From contig JAWKRB010000010.1 of the NCBI GenBank assembly GCA_041389885.1, positions 186,001-250,000 of the forward strand: a stretch of 64,000 nt of DNA, given 5' to 3'. The notes under the pieces were generated by a model that worked only from the letters and a program-made list of their open reading frames with translations, made no database searches and was not told the DNA's origin. Shown here one piece after another: positions 16,385 through 25,318 of this stretch (positions within the stretch are counted from its first letter, which is position 1; each line of letters opens with the position of its first letter). The stretch comes from JAWKRB01 sp041389885 (lineage in GTDB: Bacteria; Myxococcota_A; Polyangia; Polyangiales; Ga0077539). The translations under genes were made by a program, and so were the position numbers.

Positions 16385-18112
16385 TCAGCGAGCGCCCGAG
16401 GTCGCGCGTAAACGCCTGCGGCGCAAGGCGATGAGCGCGAGCATGGCGAGCGCCGGGGCGCCTCGCGGGGTCGGGCCGGGCGCCGCGCAGCCGCACCCGC
16501 CGGGCGCGACGGTGACGTCCGAGGGCCAGGGGTCGTCGGGGGGCGCGTCTTCAGGGTCGGCGGCGACGTCGGCAGACGCTGCGACGTCGCGGGCGCGGGC
16601 GTCGGCGAGCGACGCGTCCGCGACGGGGACGTCGGCGCGCGGGCGATCGTCGGGGGACGGTCGGTCGTCGGCGCGCGGCACGTCAGCGCGGGGGACGTCG
16701 GCGCGGGGGACATCGGCGGGAGGCGCGCCCGCGTCGAGGGGCGCGGGGGGCGTGTAGCGCCAGCAGAGGAAGTTGTCCTCCCAGGTGTGGGGGTCGCCGG
16801 GCTCGTACCACTGCACGCACGACATCCCCGCGATGGGGCCCGCGCTGGACCACCGCAGCGAGTACGCCGATCCCCTTGGGAGACAAAGGTAATTGTCGGT
16901 CCAGGTGTGCGACGCGGGCTCTGATCCCTCGGTGATCTGCGTGCAGTCCATGCCCGCGATGGCCCCCGCGCTCGACCACCGCAGGCCGAGGTCGGCCTCG
17001 GTGCAGACGAAGTTGTCGGTCCACGTGTCGGGGTCGGAGCTCTCGCGCACGCTCACGCAGGTCATGCCCTGCACCGCGCCGTCGCAGCTCCACGCGAAGG
17101 GGCCCTCGCGCCGTCGACACTGGGTGTCGCGGGTCCAGCACATGAAGTTGTCGCCCCAGGTGTGCGGGTCGGCGGGCTCGGACCACTGCACGCACGACAT
17201 CCCCGCGATGGGCCCCGCGGTGGCGAACTGAAAGCGGTACGGCAGCCACGAGGGCGCGCAGAGAAAGTTGTCTCCCCAGGCGTGCGACGCCGGCTCCGAC
17301 GACTCGTTCACGGGCGTGCAGCGCATCCCCGCGATGGGCCCGGCGCTCGACCATCGCAGCCCCCGGTCGAGGTCGGAGCAGAAGTAGTTGTCGCCCCAGG
17401 TGTGGGGGTCAGAGGGCTCTTGGATCTGCGTGCAGGTCATTCCCGCGATGGGCCCCGAGCAGTTCCACCCGAAGGGCCCCGAGCGCGCGAGGCAGGGCGG
17501 CGGCGGGGGCGGCCCCTCGCAGGCCTCGCCGGGGGAGCCGGGGTACCCGCGCTGATCGACCCAGCGCCCTCCGCCGTTGCTGCACCCGCCCGAGAAGGGG
17601 TCGCGCGAGGTGCCGTTCGACCAGCCGAAGTGCAGGTGCGGGCCCGACGAGCTCCCGCTCGACGCCGAGCGCCCGAGCGCCTGCCCGCACGACACCGACT
17701 GCCCCCGCGAGACCGCGATGGAGTTGAGCTGCATGTGGCAGTAGATCGTGCGGGTGCCGTCGGCGTGCTGGAGCTGCACGTAGTTGCCGCAGCGGCCGCC
17801 GCAGGTGTTGCCCACCGCGCCGTAGTTCGCGCAGCCGTTGTTGGTCGCGATGACCGTGCCCGCGGCGCCGGCGCGCACGGTGGTGCCGAGGCCCACGGGG
17901 ATGTCGGTGCCGGTGTGCCCGTCGTAGCAGCGCGAGCCGCAGGTGTAGTCGCGGCAGCCCCCCGCGGAGCCGTTGTTGTCGTAGCCGTAGGAGATCGTCG
18001 GCGCGGGGTCGACCGGGCGACGAAAGCGCGTCTGCGCGATCGCGCTCGGCGCCGCGAGGAGCAGCGCCGCGAACACGGCCATGCCTGCGCGCGAGGTCAT
18101 GCGCGACACCAT
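16385..18112 (-). CDS. M23 (LytM) peptidase with six Cys repeats and MYXO-CTERM-like tail
   Basis: Predicted 575 residues. A signal peptide (MAVFAALLLAAPSAIAQ) is followed by an M23/LytM domain with zinc motifs HTGTD (His66, Asp70) and HLHFGW (His159, His161), plus IYCHM (His126). Many such domains cut peptidoglycan crosslinks. Residues about 211-450 hold six imperfect repeats of about 40 residues with the core GPIAGMxC...EPxDPHTWxDNFxC, each with two Cys. An Asp/Pro/Arg linker with VPRAD repeats leads to a MYXO-CTERM-like tail: GGCGCAAPG, a hydrophobic helix, then RRRR. The tail predicts sorting to the cell surface. Starts at 18112, 18100 and 18082 are all possible. Confidence 0.85.
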   Translation of the reverse strand: MVSRMTSRAGMAVFAALLLAAPSAIAQTRFRRPVDPAPTISYGYDNNGSAGGCRDYTCGSRCYDGHTGTDIPVGLGTTVRAGAAGTVIATNNGCANYGAVGNTCGGRCGNYVQLQHADGTRTIYCHMQLNSIAVSRGQSVSCGQALGRSASSGSSSGPHLHFGWSNGTSRDPFSGGCSNGGGRWVDQRGYPGSPGEACEGPPPPPPCLARSGPFGWNCSGPIAGMTCTQIQEPSDPHTWGDNYFCSDLDRGLRWSSAGPIAGMRCTPVNESSEPASHAWGDNFLCAPSWLPYRFQFATAGPIAGMSCVQWSEPADPHTWGDNFMCWTRDTQCRRREGPFAWSCDGAVQGMTCVSVRESSDPDTWTDNFVCTEADLGLRWSSAGAIAGMDCTQITEGSEPASHTWTDNYLCLPRGSAYSLRWSSAGPIAGMSCVQWYEPGDPHTWEDNFLCWRYTPPAPLDAGAPPADVPRADVPRADVPRADDRPSPDDRPRADVPVADASLADARARDVAASADVAADPEDAPPDDPWPSDVTVAPGGCGCAAPGPTPRGAPALAMLALIALRRRRLRATSGAR

Positions 18113-18141
18113 CGCCCCGAGGGCCGAGGTCGCGCAAGCGG

Positions 18142-19026
18142 TCACATCGCGCGGAGCCGCGCGCGCACCCACACGTCGAAGGCCACCTGCCTGCCCCCGA
18201 CGACCCGACGCGCGCGGTCGTACTGCCCGCCGCCGTAGTCGGGGAGCTCGGCGTTGGTGGGGCGGTAGATCTCGCGGCCCCGCAGCACGATCGGGCGCCA
18301 GTTCATGAAGCCGCCGCCGACGCGGGCGGAGCCGGGGGTCAGCCGCGCGTCGAGGGTGCGCGCGGTGATGCTCCCGCCGGGGTGTCCGTCGAAGAGCCGC
18401 ACCTCGCCCGCGGGGGTGACCTCGTACACGACGAGCACGTGGCCGTCGGGGTCGTAGTACGCGGTGCCCGGCCGCACGTCGCCGCGGCGCACGCGCGCGG
18501 GGTACCAGTCGCCGCCCTCGACGCCGGGCTGCATCCGGAACCAATTGGAATTCACCCGACCGCCGAGGTCGTGCAGGAGCCGCCACGGGGTCGGGAACGC
18601 GTCCCACCGCGCGAGGCTCGCGGGGCGCGTGGCGAGGTAGCGGCCGTTGCGGTCGCGCACCCAGCGCACCGAGCCCACGAAGCCGAAGGGCAGCTCGCGG
18701 CGCCACGCGTAGTACGCGCGCAGGAGGTACGCGACGTCGGCGCAGTCGGCCTCGAAGCGCATGCGGCGACCCGGCACGTAGAGCGGGTTGATCGCGGGGT
18801 TGTCGAGGCACGCCGCGAGGCCGCGGCAGCGGCGCGCCGCGACGGCGCTGCCGACGGTCGTGACCCAGCGGGAGTAGGCGCGCTCCTCGGTCGCGGTCCA
18901 CGCGCGGCGCGCGGGCCACGCGGTCGCCGTCGGCTGCTCGATGAGCGAGCGGGGACGTCGCTGCGCGGTCGCGGGGGTCGAGAGCGTCGCGACGACCAGC
19001 GCCGCACCCAGGGTTGTCGCTCGCAT
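18142..19026 (-). CDS. exported putative Cys-His enzyme, family A paralogue (short)
   Basis: Predicted 294 residues with an N-terminal signal peptide ending near ATAQ. It is not a family I can name with certainty. The core has ADCADVAYLLRAYYAW (Cys95) and, 100 residues on, DPDGHVLVVYEV (His196) followed by LFDGHPGGS, a Cys-His-Asp order reminiscent of papain-like, NlpC/P60 or transglutaminase folds. The same blocks recur in the next gene upstream (19152-20819): LPFGFV, YYDPDGHVLVV, DGHPxGS and GGGFxNxRP, so the two are tandem paralogues. It lies 29 bases before the M23 peptidase gene, hinting at a shared envelope or peptidoglycan role (inference). Confidence 0.65.
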   Translation of the reverse strand: MRATTLGAALVVATLSTPATAQRRPRSLIEQPTATAWPARRAWTATEERAYSRWVTTVGSAVAARRCRGLAACLDNPAINPLYVPGRRMRFEADCADVAYLLRAYYAWRRELPFGFVGSVRWVRDRNGRYLATRPASLARWDAFPTPWRLLHDLGGRVNSNWFRMQPGVEGGDWYPARVRRGDVRPGTAYYDPDGHVLVVYEVTPAGEVRLFDGHPGGSITARTLDARLTPGSARVGGGFMNWRPIVLRGREIYRPTNAELPDYGGGQYDRARRVVGGRQVAFDVWVRARLRAM

Positions 19027-19151
19027 GGGGAGAGAAGATCGTTACGACGCGCCCCCGCGTCAACCCGAGGGGACTCGTTGTCGCGGGCGAACGAGGTGCG
19101 CCGCGCGCGCGTCGTTCGCGCGCTGGATCTCGTTGCGCGGCAAGGGGATCG

Positions 19152-20819
19152 TCAGCGCGCGGGTGGGGTCGTGGCGACGCCGAGTCGCGGTCGCGGGTCG
19201 ACGGCGGGCGGCTCCGCGGGGCCGTCGCGCGTCGGCGTGGGCACGCCGTACACGCGCTCGAGTCGGTTGCGCAGACGTCGCTCGTCTCGGTACCAGCTCA
19301 GCTTGGTGTGCGTGTCGGGGCAGGTGCTGCGCTCGTCGCTCCCCTCGGGCGCGCCCCAGCGAAGTTCGGGGCAGTGGTAGGGGTCGAAGGAGAGGTCGAA
19401 GAGGCGATCGAGCACCGTCGCGAGCGAGAGGTTCACCGTCGCGCCGACGCTGTTGGTGTAGCGAAACCTGCACTCGGGACCGACCGACTCGACGTCCCAC
19501 ACGGCGCGCATCGCCGGGCGCAGCGGCGAGGTCGCGGGGAGCGCGTCGAGGCCCTGCGACATCTCCTGCACCGCGGTCTTGAGCCGCGCGTCCCGCGAGG
19601 GGGTGGACCACGTCTCCCAGTCGCCGGTGGTGCCGTAGATGTTCCACGGCAGCGCGCCGGGGTGACGCTGCCGGTGGATCCCCGCCGCGAGCGCGAGGTC
19701 GACCGACACGGCGCGGTCGGAGATGTCTCGGCACAACGCCTGGATCTGCTCTCGAAAATCCTGCACCGGGTCGATCGCCGCGCCGGGCCGCGCGAGGCGG
19801 CCGCGCACCCACTCGGGGTACGAGACCGGGCGCGCCTCGAGGAGCCAGCGCGCGCGGTCCCACTGCTCGTCGTCGTCCCGGTCGGTGAGCTCCGCGTTGG
19901 GGATCCACTCGAGGGCGCCGCTCGCGTCGATGCGCAGCGGTCGGTGGTTCTTGAAGCCGCCGCCGAGCCGCCGCGTGCCGAGGGCGAAGGCCGCGCCGAA
20001 GCGCTTCCACGTGAGGCTGCCGTCGGGGTGCCCGTCGATGAGGTAGACCTGCCCGTCGTCGCGCACCTCAGAGACCACGAGCACGTGGCCGTTGGGGTCG
20101 TAGTAGATCGAGCCCGGCCGCAGCGCGTCGCGGCGGACCTGCACGGGGTAGAAATCGCTGCGCTCGGTCTCGGGGGGCGTGCGGTACATGATCGTCCACG
20201 CGGTGTCGACGGCGGCGCCGATGGCCTCGCGGGGCGTGCGGTACGAGGTCCACGCGCGCCACGCGGTGGGGCGCACGCCGAGCACGTAGCGCGCGCTCGC
20301 GCTGTAGGTCCCGCGCACCGCGGCGACGAAGCCGAAGGGGAGACGTCGCTTGAACGCGAAGTACCCGCGGAGCACGTAGGGCAGGTCGGCGCAGTCGGCG
20401 TCGAGGCGGAGGCGCGCGTCGGTGGTCGGGTCGAAGAGCGTGTTGATCGACGGGTCGCGGAGGCAGCGGTCGACCCGCCCGCAGCGGCGGTCGCGCACGG
20501 CGGCCCCGAGGCGCGAGACGAAGCGCGCGTAGTCCTGCTCCTCGCGCGCGGTCCAGCGCGCGGCCACGGGCCACGACTCGGCGATGGGCGAGTCGAAGGG
20601 CGAGCGCTGCGGAGCCGTCGACACAGGCGCTTGCGCCGCAGGGACATCCATCTCCTCCACGGGCGCGTCGACCGCGTCCATCGCGTCGGCCGCGTCGGCG
20701 GCGTCGACCGCGTCGATCACGTCGATCACGTCGCGCAGGGCGGACACCTCTCGCGGCGGCGTCGGCGCGGGGCGCCTGCAGGCCGTGAGCAGCGCCGCGA
20801 GCGCGAGCGCCCTCTTCAT
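19152..20819 (-). CDS. exported putative Cys-His enzyme, family A paralogue (long lipoprotein)
   Basis: Predicted 555 residues from ATG 20819, which overlaps the stop of the PhzF gene (ATGA). MKRALALAALLTAC is a lipoprotein signal; an Asp/Ala/Val-rich linker follows (DVIDVIDAVDAADAADAMD). The middle 270 residues repeat the shorter neighbour's layout: ADCADLPYVLRGYFAF, LPFGFV, YYDPNGHVLVV, LIDGHPDGS, GGGFKNHRP. A C-terminal extension of about 200 residues (NIYGTTGDWETWSTPSRDARL, HCPELRWG) is absent from the short paralogue and is not recognised. The Cys-His pairs suggest an enzyme acting outside the cytoplasm, with no demonstrated function. Confidence 0.65.
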   Translation of the reverse strand: MKRALALAALLTACRRPAPTPPREVSALRDVIDVIDAVDAADAADAMDAVDAPVEEMDVPAAQAPVSTAPQRSPFDSPIAESWPVAARWTAREEQDYARFVSRLGAAVRDRRCGRVDRCLRDPSINTLFDPTTDARLRLDADCADLPYVLRGYFAFKRRLPFGFVAAVRGTYSASARYVLGVRPTAWRAWTSYRTPREAIGAAVDTAWTIMYRTPPETERSDFYPVQVRRDALRPGSIYYDPNGHVLVVSEVRDDGQVYLIDGHPDGSLTWKRFGAAFALGTRRLGGGFKNHRPLRIDASGALEWIPNAELTDRDDDEQWDRARWLLEARPVSYPEWVRGRLARPGAAIDPVQDFREQIQALCRDISDRAVSVDLALAAGIHRQRHPGALPWNIYGTTGDWETWSTPSRDARLKTAVQEMSQGLDALPATSPLRPAMRAVWDVESVGPECRFRYTNSVGATVNLSLATVLDRLFDLSFDPYHCPELRWGAPEGSDERSTCPDTHTKLSWYRDERRLRNRLERVYGVPTPTRDGPAEPPAVDPRPRLGVATTPPAR

Positions 20820-21646
20820 CGCGACGAGGGGAGCTCGAAGACCCCGCGCGCGACCGACGCGCACGCCCCGCCGACGGTGGGCCGCTCGCCGTCGCGGAGC
20901 CCCACGTAGATCGAGCTCGGGCGGCCCACCTCGTCGCCCTGCTGAATCTCCAGGTCGCCCTCGGAGAGCAGCCCGTCGAGGCGCAGCCGCGCGCCCACGA
21001 GGCCCGCGAGGGAGCCCGTCGCGGGGTCTTCGGGGATGCCCTCCCCCGGCGCGAAGAGGCGCTGCCGGGTGAGCCTCTCGCGCGGGGACTCGTAGATGCC
21101 CACCGCGTGCGGCAGCGCCGCGAGGGCGCCGAGGTCGGGCCGCGCCGCGGCGACGTCGTCGACCCGCGCGAGGAGGAACGACGGGCCGTTGCTCGCCTCC
21201 CACACCGCGCCGATCACGCTGCAGCCCAGGGCTTTCGAGATCACCTCGGCGGAGACGTCGGTCGTCGAGAAGCGCGGCTCGGGCTGGGTCATGGTGCAGC
21301 GAGACACGAAGCCGCCCTCGCGGTCGATGACCACGGGGACCTCCCCCGCGCCGGTCTCGAAGCGCACCAGCCCCAGCGGCGCGGCGCGGCCGATCACGTA
21401 GGCGCTGCCGACGATGGGGTGCCCGGCGAAGGGGAGCTCGCGGCGCGGGGTGAAGATGCGCAGGCGCGCGGTGCCGCCCGACTCGGCGGGGAGGATGAAG
21501 GCCGTCTCGGAGAGGTTGGTCTCGCGCGCGATGCGCTGCATGAGCTCGGGCGAGACCCCCGCGGCGTTGGTGAACACCGCGAGGGGGTTGCCCGACAGCG
21601 GGCGCTCGGTGAACACGTCGACGAGGCAGTAGTTGAGCTTTCGCAT
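20816..21646 (-). CDS. PhzF-family isomerase/epimerase
   Basis: Predicted 276 residues. The PhzF/diaminopimelate-epimerase-like fold is recognisable from VDVFTERPLSGNPLAVF at the N-terminus, NLSETAFIL with the conserved Glu, RIFTPRRELPFAGHP, and EDPATGSLAG in the second half. PhzF itself isomerises a phenazine precursor, but most family members have unknown small-molecule substrates. No other phenazine genes are present, so a phenazine role is not supported. It lies 6 bases after the exported protein gene at 21653 and overlaps the next gene by 4 bases, so it is within an operon of envelope proteins even though it is itself cytoplasmic. Confidence 0.88.
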   Translation of the reverse strand: MRKLNYCLVDVFTERPLSGNPLAVFTNAAGVSPELMQRIARETNLSETAFILPAESGGTARLRIFTPRRELPFAGHPIVGSAYVIGRAAPLGLVRFETGAGEVPVVIDREGGFVSRCTMTQPEPRFSTTDVSAEVISKALGCSVIGAVWEASNGPSFLLARVDDVAAARPDLGALAALPHAVGIYESPRERLTRQRLFAPGEGIPEDPATGSLAGLVGARLRLDGLLSEGDLEIQQGDEVGRPSSIYVGLRDGERPTVGGACASVARGVFELPSSR

Positions 21647-21652
21647 GGTCCG

Positions 21653-22540
21653 TCAGGGCTCGATGAGGAGCTGCGCGGCGAAGGCCCCCGCGCCGGCGAA
21701 CATGCGCACCCGAACGGTGTGCGTGCCCGCGTAGTGAGGACAGTGTCGCACGGCCTCGGTCGCGCGGTGCGTGCCGTCCTGCGCGACGCGGCGCCCCGCG
21801 GGGTCTTCGATCTCGAGCGCGAGGTCGCGCACGCTGGGCACGCCCGCGGCGACGAGCTCGACGCAGCGGCCCGCGGGGAGCGCGTAGCGCGCGGTCCAGG
21901 TCTCGTTGGTCGAGAGCCGCCCCCGCGCGACGGGCGAGAGGCCGACGAGGCGAGGGCGCGCGCGGGCGTACGACCGAATCTGCGCGCCCACGTAGTCGTC
22001 TCCGCCGATGGGTTCGGGGCGCGCCGCGGCGGCGGGCGCGGCGGGGGCCTCGGGCGCGGGCGCGGCGGGGGCCTCGGGCGCGCGGACCTCGACGCCGAGC
22101 TCGACGAGGGCGACGTGCCACGACGAGGAGCCCTCGAGGGCGACGCGGAGCACGTACCAGTCGCTGGGGTGACGCACGCAGAACTCCCGCCGCACGGCCT
22201 CGCCCCGCGAGTTCGCGAGGGGCGCGTCGGGGACCACCGTCACCCCGCGCGCCATCACCCGCGCCCGCACCTGCGACGCGCCGACCGCCGCGCCGAGGAG
22301 CGCGTAGCATCGACCCTGGACGACTCGGGCGAGCGGCCGCTCCTCGTCGCGCGCGGGCTCTCTCCCCCGCGGGTCGCCGAATTCGTCGAACGCCGTTCGC
22401 TCGCCCCGCGCGGCCTCGACGAGCTGTCGGGCGGTGGGCCCGGCGTCGTCGACGACGCCCGCGTCACGGCGCGGCCTGGGCTGCCCGAGGGCGCCCGAAG
22501 ACGACAGGATCAAGCTCCAGCACACGGCCCATCGCATCAT
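21653..22540 (-). CDS. exported protein of unknown function, Ala/Pro-rich centre
   Basis: Predicted 295 residues with a signal peptide (MMRWAVCWSLILSSSGALG). Two globular parts are separated by an Ala/Pro/Glu linker near residues 155-180 (APEAPAAP twice). The N-terminal part includes CYALLGAAVGASQVRARV and FCVRHPSDWYVLRVAL. The C-terminal part (YALPAGRCVELVAAGVP, ALEIEDPAGRRV, HTVRVRMFAGAG) looks like a beta-sandwich resembling pre-peptidase or bacterial C-terminal domains. No catalytic motif was seen. It sits between the hydrolase at 22586 and the PhzF gene with a 6-base gap, so it is probably co-expressed. Confidence 0.6.
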   Translation of the reverse strand: MMRWAVCWSLILSSSGALGQPRPRRDAGVVDDAGPTARQLVEAARGERTAFDEFGDPRGREPARDEERPLARVVQGRCYALLGAAVGASQVRARVMARGVTVVPDAPLANSRGEAVRREFCVRHPSDWYVLRVALEGSSSWHVALVELGVEVRAPEAPAAPAPEAPAAPAAAARPEPIGGDDYVGAQIRSYARARPRLVGLSPVARGRLSTNETWTARYALPAGRCVELVAAGVPSVRDLALEIEDPAGRRVAQDGTHRATEAVRHCPHYAGTHTVRVRMFAGAGAFAAQLLIEP

Positions 22541-22585
22541 CGCGGGGGAGGATAGCGCGGCGGCGCGAGAACCCCATCGGGCGGC

Positions 22586-24634
22586 TCACGGATCGAGCGT
22601 CGCCACCAGGTCGAAGAGGGTCGGCGCCAGCGGGCGCAGGGCGGCGTCTCGCTGCCACGCGGTGTCCCACCGCGCCTCGGGGGCGATGAGCGTGGGCGTG
22701 GTGACCCCGGTGGGGCTCGCGCCGTCGACCCTGAGGTCGCCCACCTGAAAGCTGTGCGCGTCGGGGTGGAGAAAGTGCACCACGCGCGAGGGGACGTCGG
22801 CGAAGGCCGCGCGGCTCCGTCGGAGCACCTGCTTGTCGGCGGCGAAGGGCTCGGCGGCGACGGAGTAGGCGATGTCGCGCACGCCGGTCTCCACCACGAG
22901 CACGCGGGGGGCGATCATCGCGTGGTAGTCCGACACGTCGAGGTACTCGTTCACGTCGGCGTGGGCCCAGTCCCAGCACGGGTGGTGCCGGTAGCGGTAC
23001 ACCGCGACGTCGGGCGAGAAGCCCGCGGGGATCACCGTGGTGAAGCGCGGGTCGAGGGCCCCCGCGATGGAGGTCACCTCGCCCCCCATCGAGAGCCCCG
23101 CGAGGGTGACGCTGCGCGGGTTCACCCCGGTCTGCGCGAGGGCGAAGTCGAGGGCGCGCATGACGTCCCAGGCGCGCTCGCCGTCCTCCTCCCAGTCGGT
23201 GTCCATGCCCTCGGCGTGAATCGACGGGTGCACCCCGTTGCCGTCGGCGGGGGAGTCTCCCTGCGCGAGGTCGACGTAGAGCCCCGAGCGCTCGCTCACG
23301 GGACGGTGCGAGACATCCACCGCGACCACGAGGTAGCCCCGGCGCGCGAAGGCGTCGCCGTACCAGTACGAGCTCGCGGGGTCGAAGGTCTGCCACGCGC
23401 TGCCCCAGTGCCCGTTGACCACCACGGCGACGGGCCACCCCTCCGCGGGCGGCGCGCCCTGGGGCTTCGCGAGGATCACCCGCGTCGCCCGCTTGACCTC
23501 GCCCTCGCCGGGGCGCGACGGCAGGGTCGACGACAGCCGCAGGTCGGACATGCGGTAGCCCGGCGGCCAGGCGCCCAGGTCGTCGTCTCGGGTGGGGTTC
23601 GGGAGCACGTCGGGAAAGGGCGCGACCTCCGCCCCCTGCACCGAGACCTCGAGGCGCGTCGGCGTGGGGTTGCCCGCCATGATCAGCCGCGCGACCTGCG
23701 CCCGCGCCCGCGCGCCCCAGGCGTCTCGCTCTGCGGCCGGGCGGGGCGTGAGGCCGTAGCCCAGCACGTCCCTGCGCGCCCCGCGAAAGCTCAGGGTGGG
23801 CTCGCCGGGGCCTTCGAGAAAGCGGCCCTGCAGGCGCCGGCCGCGCGCGGTGGCGATGTAGTGCTGCCGGGCGCCTCCGTCGTTCGTGTAGAACTCCAGG
23901 CGCTCGCCGTCCCAGCGCTGCACGGCGATGTCGCGCTCGGGGCCCTCGTCTTCGATGCCGCGCGCCACCGAGGCGTACACCTTCAGCGTGCCGACGTAGC
24001 GGGCCCCGCCTTCGCGGGCGCGGTCGATGCGCAGCGTGGCGCGCAGGCGGTCGTCGAGCACGAGGTCCCAGGTGCGCTGGGTCGACGCGCGGTCCATCGC
24101 CTCGCGGCACCAGCCCGTGACGTGCCCCGTGAAGGTCACGGGCGGGGGCTCGGCGGCGGCCGAGGCGCGCGGGGCGACGCGTCCCCGAAGCACGCCGTGC
24201 ACCGCGCGGAGCGCGTACCAGTCCGCGCGGCCGCTCGCGGGGTCGACGCGACGGAGCGAGAGCGCGCCGTCGCCTCGCCACCCCAGCACCTCGAGCGACT
24301 CGGCGACGCGGTCCTCGGCGTCGGAGTCGACCGCGAGCGCGGCGCTGAGCGCGCGGGCGCCCTCGTCCCAATGGATCGTCAGGATTCTTCGCTCCCCGCG
24401 GTCGTTCAGGTACCAGGTGCCCAGGAGCGCCTGCTCGGCCTCGGGCGCCGCCGTCGCCGCCGTCGCCACGGCCCCAGGCGCCGCCGCCGCCCGCCGCGCC
24501 TCGGGCGCCCGCGCGGGCCCCTCGTCGGCGCGCTCCAGCGACGCGTACGCGCCCTCCCCGCCGCACGACGCGGCGAGCATCCCCAGCAGCCCCGAAGCGA
24601 GCGCCCTCCGGGCGTTGCGTGCGATCGTTGACAC
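22586..24634 (-). CDS. large alpha/beta hydrolase lipoprotein
   Basis: Predicted 682 residues from GTG 24634, which yields VSTIARNARRALASGLLGMLAASC, a lipoprotein signal. The first about 270 residues are not recognised and carry repeated beta-rich blocks (GTWYLNDRGERRILTIHWD, GHVTGWCREAMDR, LEFYTNDGGARQHYIA). The C-terminal half is an alpha/beta hydrolase of dienelactone hydrolase or prolyl-oligopeptidase type: VAVVVNGHWGSAWQTF, YLVVAVDVSHRPV, nucleophile elbow GLSMGGE (Ser515), ETGVRDIAYS and a C-terminal HPDAHSFQV supplying the His. An extracytoplasmic esterase is inferred, substrate unknown. It heads the seven-gene minus-strand array. The 192-base gap upstream is AT-richer around 24711-24720 but no clear promoter was settled. 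Confidence 0.75.
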   Translation of the reverse strand: MSTIARNARRALASGLLGMLAASCGGEGAYASLERADEGPARAPEARRAAAAPGAVATAATAAPEAEQALLGTWYLNDRGERRILTIHWDEGARALSAALAVDSDAEDRVAESLEVLGWRGDGALSLRRVDPASGRADWYALRAVHGVLRGRVAPRASAAAEPPPVTFTGHVTGWCREAMDRASTQRTWDLVLDDRLRATLRIDRAREGGARYVGTLKVYASVARGIEDEGPERDIAVQRWDGERLEFYTNDGGARQHYIATARGRRLQGRFLEGPGEPTLSFRGARRDVLGYGLTPRPAAERDAWGARARAQVARLIMAGNPTPTRLEVSVQGAEVAPFPDVLPNPTRDDDLGAWPPGYRMSDLRLSSTLPSRPGEGEVKRATRVILAKPQGAPPAEGWPVAVVVNGHWGSAWQTFDPASSYWYGDAFARRGYLVVAVDVSHRPVSERSGLYVDLAQGDSPADGNGVHPSIHAEGMDTDWEEDGERAWDVMRALDFALAQTGVNPRSVTLAGLSMGGEVTSIAGALDPRFTTVIPAGFSPDVAVYRYRHHPCWDWAHADVNEYLDVSDYHAMIAPRVLVVETGVRDIAYSVAAEPFAADKQVLRRSRAAFADVPSRVVHFLHPDAHSFQVGDLRVDGASPTGVTTPTLIAPEARWDTAWQRDAALRPLAPTLFDLVATLDP

Positions 24635-24826
24635 CTCTGCGCGAGCTCCTCCAAGGCGCCGGAGCGGCGTCCCGGGTCGACTCTGTGCGCGCGCGATTCG
24701 CCTTACAATTGAGGTATTTCGACCGCGCGGAGGCGCGAGCCGAGGGCGGCTCGGGGGAGCGCGGCAGAGTGTCCCGGCGCGACCGGGACGACCCACCCTC
24801 CCGGCGCCCTATGGGCGCAGCGTGGT

Positions 24827-25318
24827 ATGCACCCGCGATCGCCGATGGAGTCTCAGGCCCTCGCCTCACAGGTCAGTCCGAGGTCCGCGCCCGCGGATCG
24901 CCCTTGGGTCGCGAGGCTCATCTGGCTCTTCGCGGCCCTCGCGAGCTGGCCGGTGGTGGTGCTGTCGTTCTGGCTCCGCCCTGACGCCCGGGGCTTCGGC
25001 ACGCACCAGCAGCTCGGGCTCCCGCCGTGCAACTTTCAAGAGATCAGCGGCGTGCCCTGCCCCGGCTGCGGGCTCACCACGAGCTTCACGAACATGGCGC
25101 ACGGGCACGTCGTCGACGCGTTCTCGGCGCACCTCATGGGGCCGCCGCTCTTTCTCATCACCCTGGGCGTCGCGGTCGCGTCGCCCTGGGCGCTGCGCCG
25201 CGCGCTCCCCCTCGACGCGGTGATGGGCCACCGCGCCGCCATCTCGACGCTCTCGGTGACCCTGGTGCTCGGCCTCGTGACCTTCGGCGCGCGCCTCGCG
25301 CACACCTTTCTTCACTGA
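24827..25318 (+). CDS. DUF2752 membrane protein
   Basis: Predicted 163 residues; an internal ATG at 24845 is an alternative start. The DUF2752 signature is clear: PPCNFQEISGVPCPGCGLTT, with the CPxCG motif preceded by the first of three membrane helices (LIWLFAALASWPVVVLSFW, LFLITLGVAVASPWAL, STLSVTLVLGLVTFGA). Function of the family is unknown. The stop is directly followed by that of the convergent lipoprotein gene (TGATCA at 25316-25321). Confidence 0.82.
   Translation: MHPRSPMESQALASQVSPRSAPADRPWVARLIWLFAALASWPVVVLSFWLRPDARGFGTHQQLGLPPCNFQEISGVPCPGCGLTTSFTNMAHGHVVDAFSAHLMGPPLFLITLGVAVASPWALRRALPLDAVMGHRAAISTLSVTLVLGLVTFGARLAHTFLH

Noticed and set aside
16640..16740. Non-coding tandem repeat around the GACGTCGGCGCG units
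   Set aside because: It codes the VPRAD linker of the M23 peptidase in frame.
20816..21646. Phenazine biosynthesis cluster, suggested by PhzF
   Set aside because: No phzA, B, D, E or G genes nearby; PhzF-family proteins are widespread with other roles.
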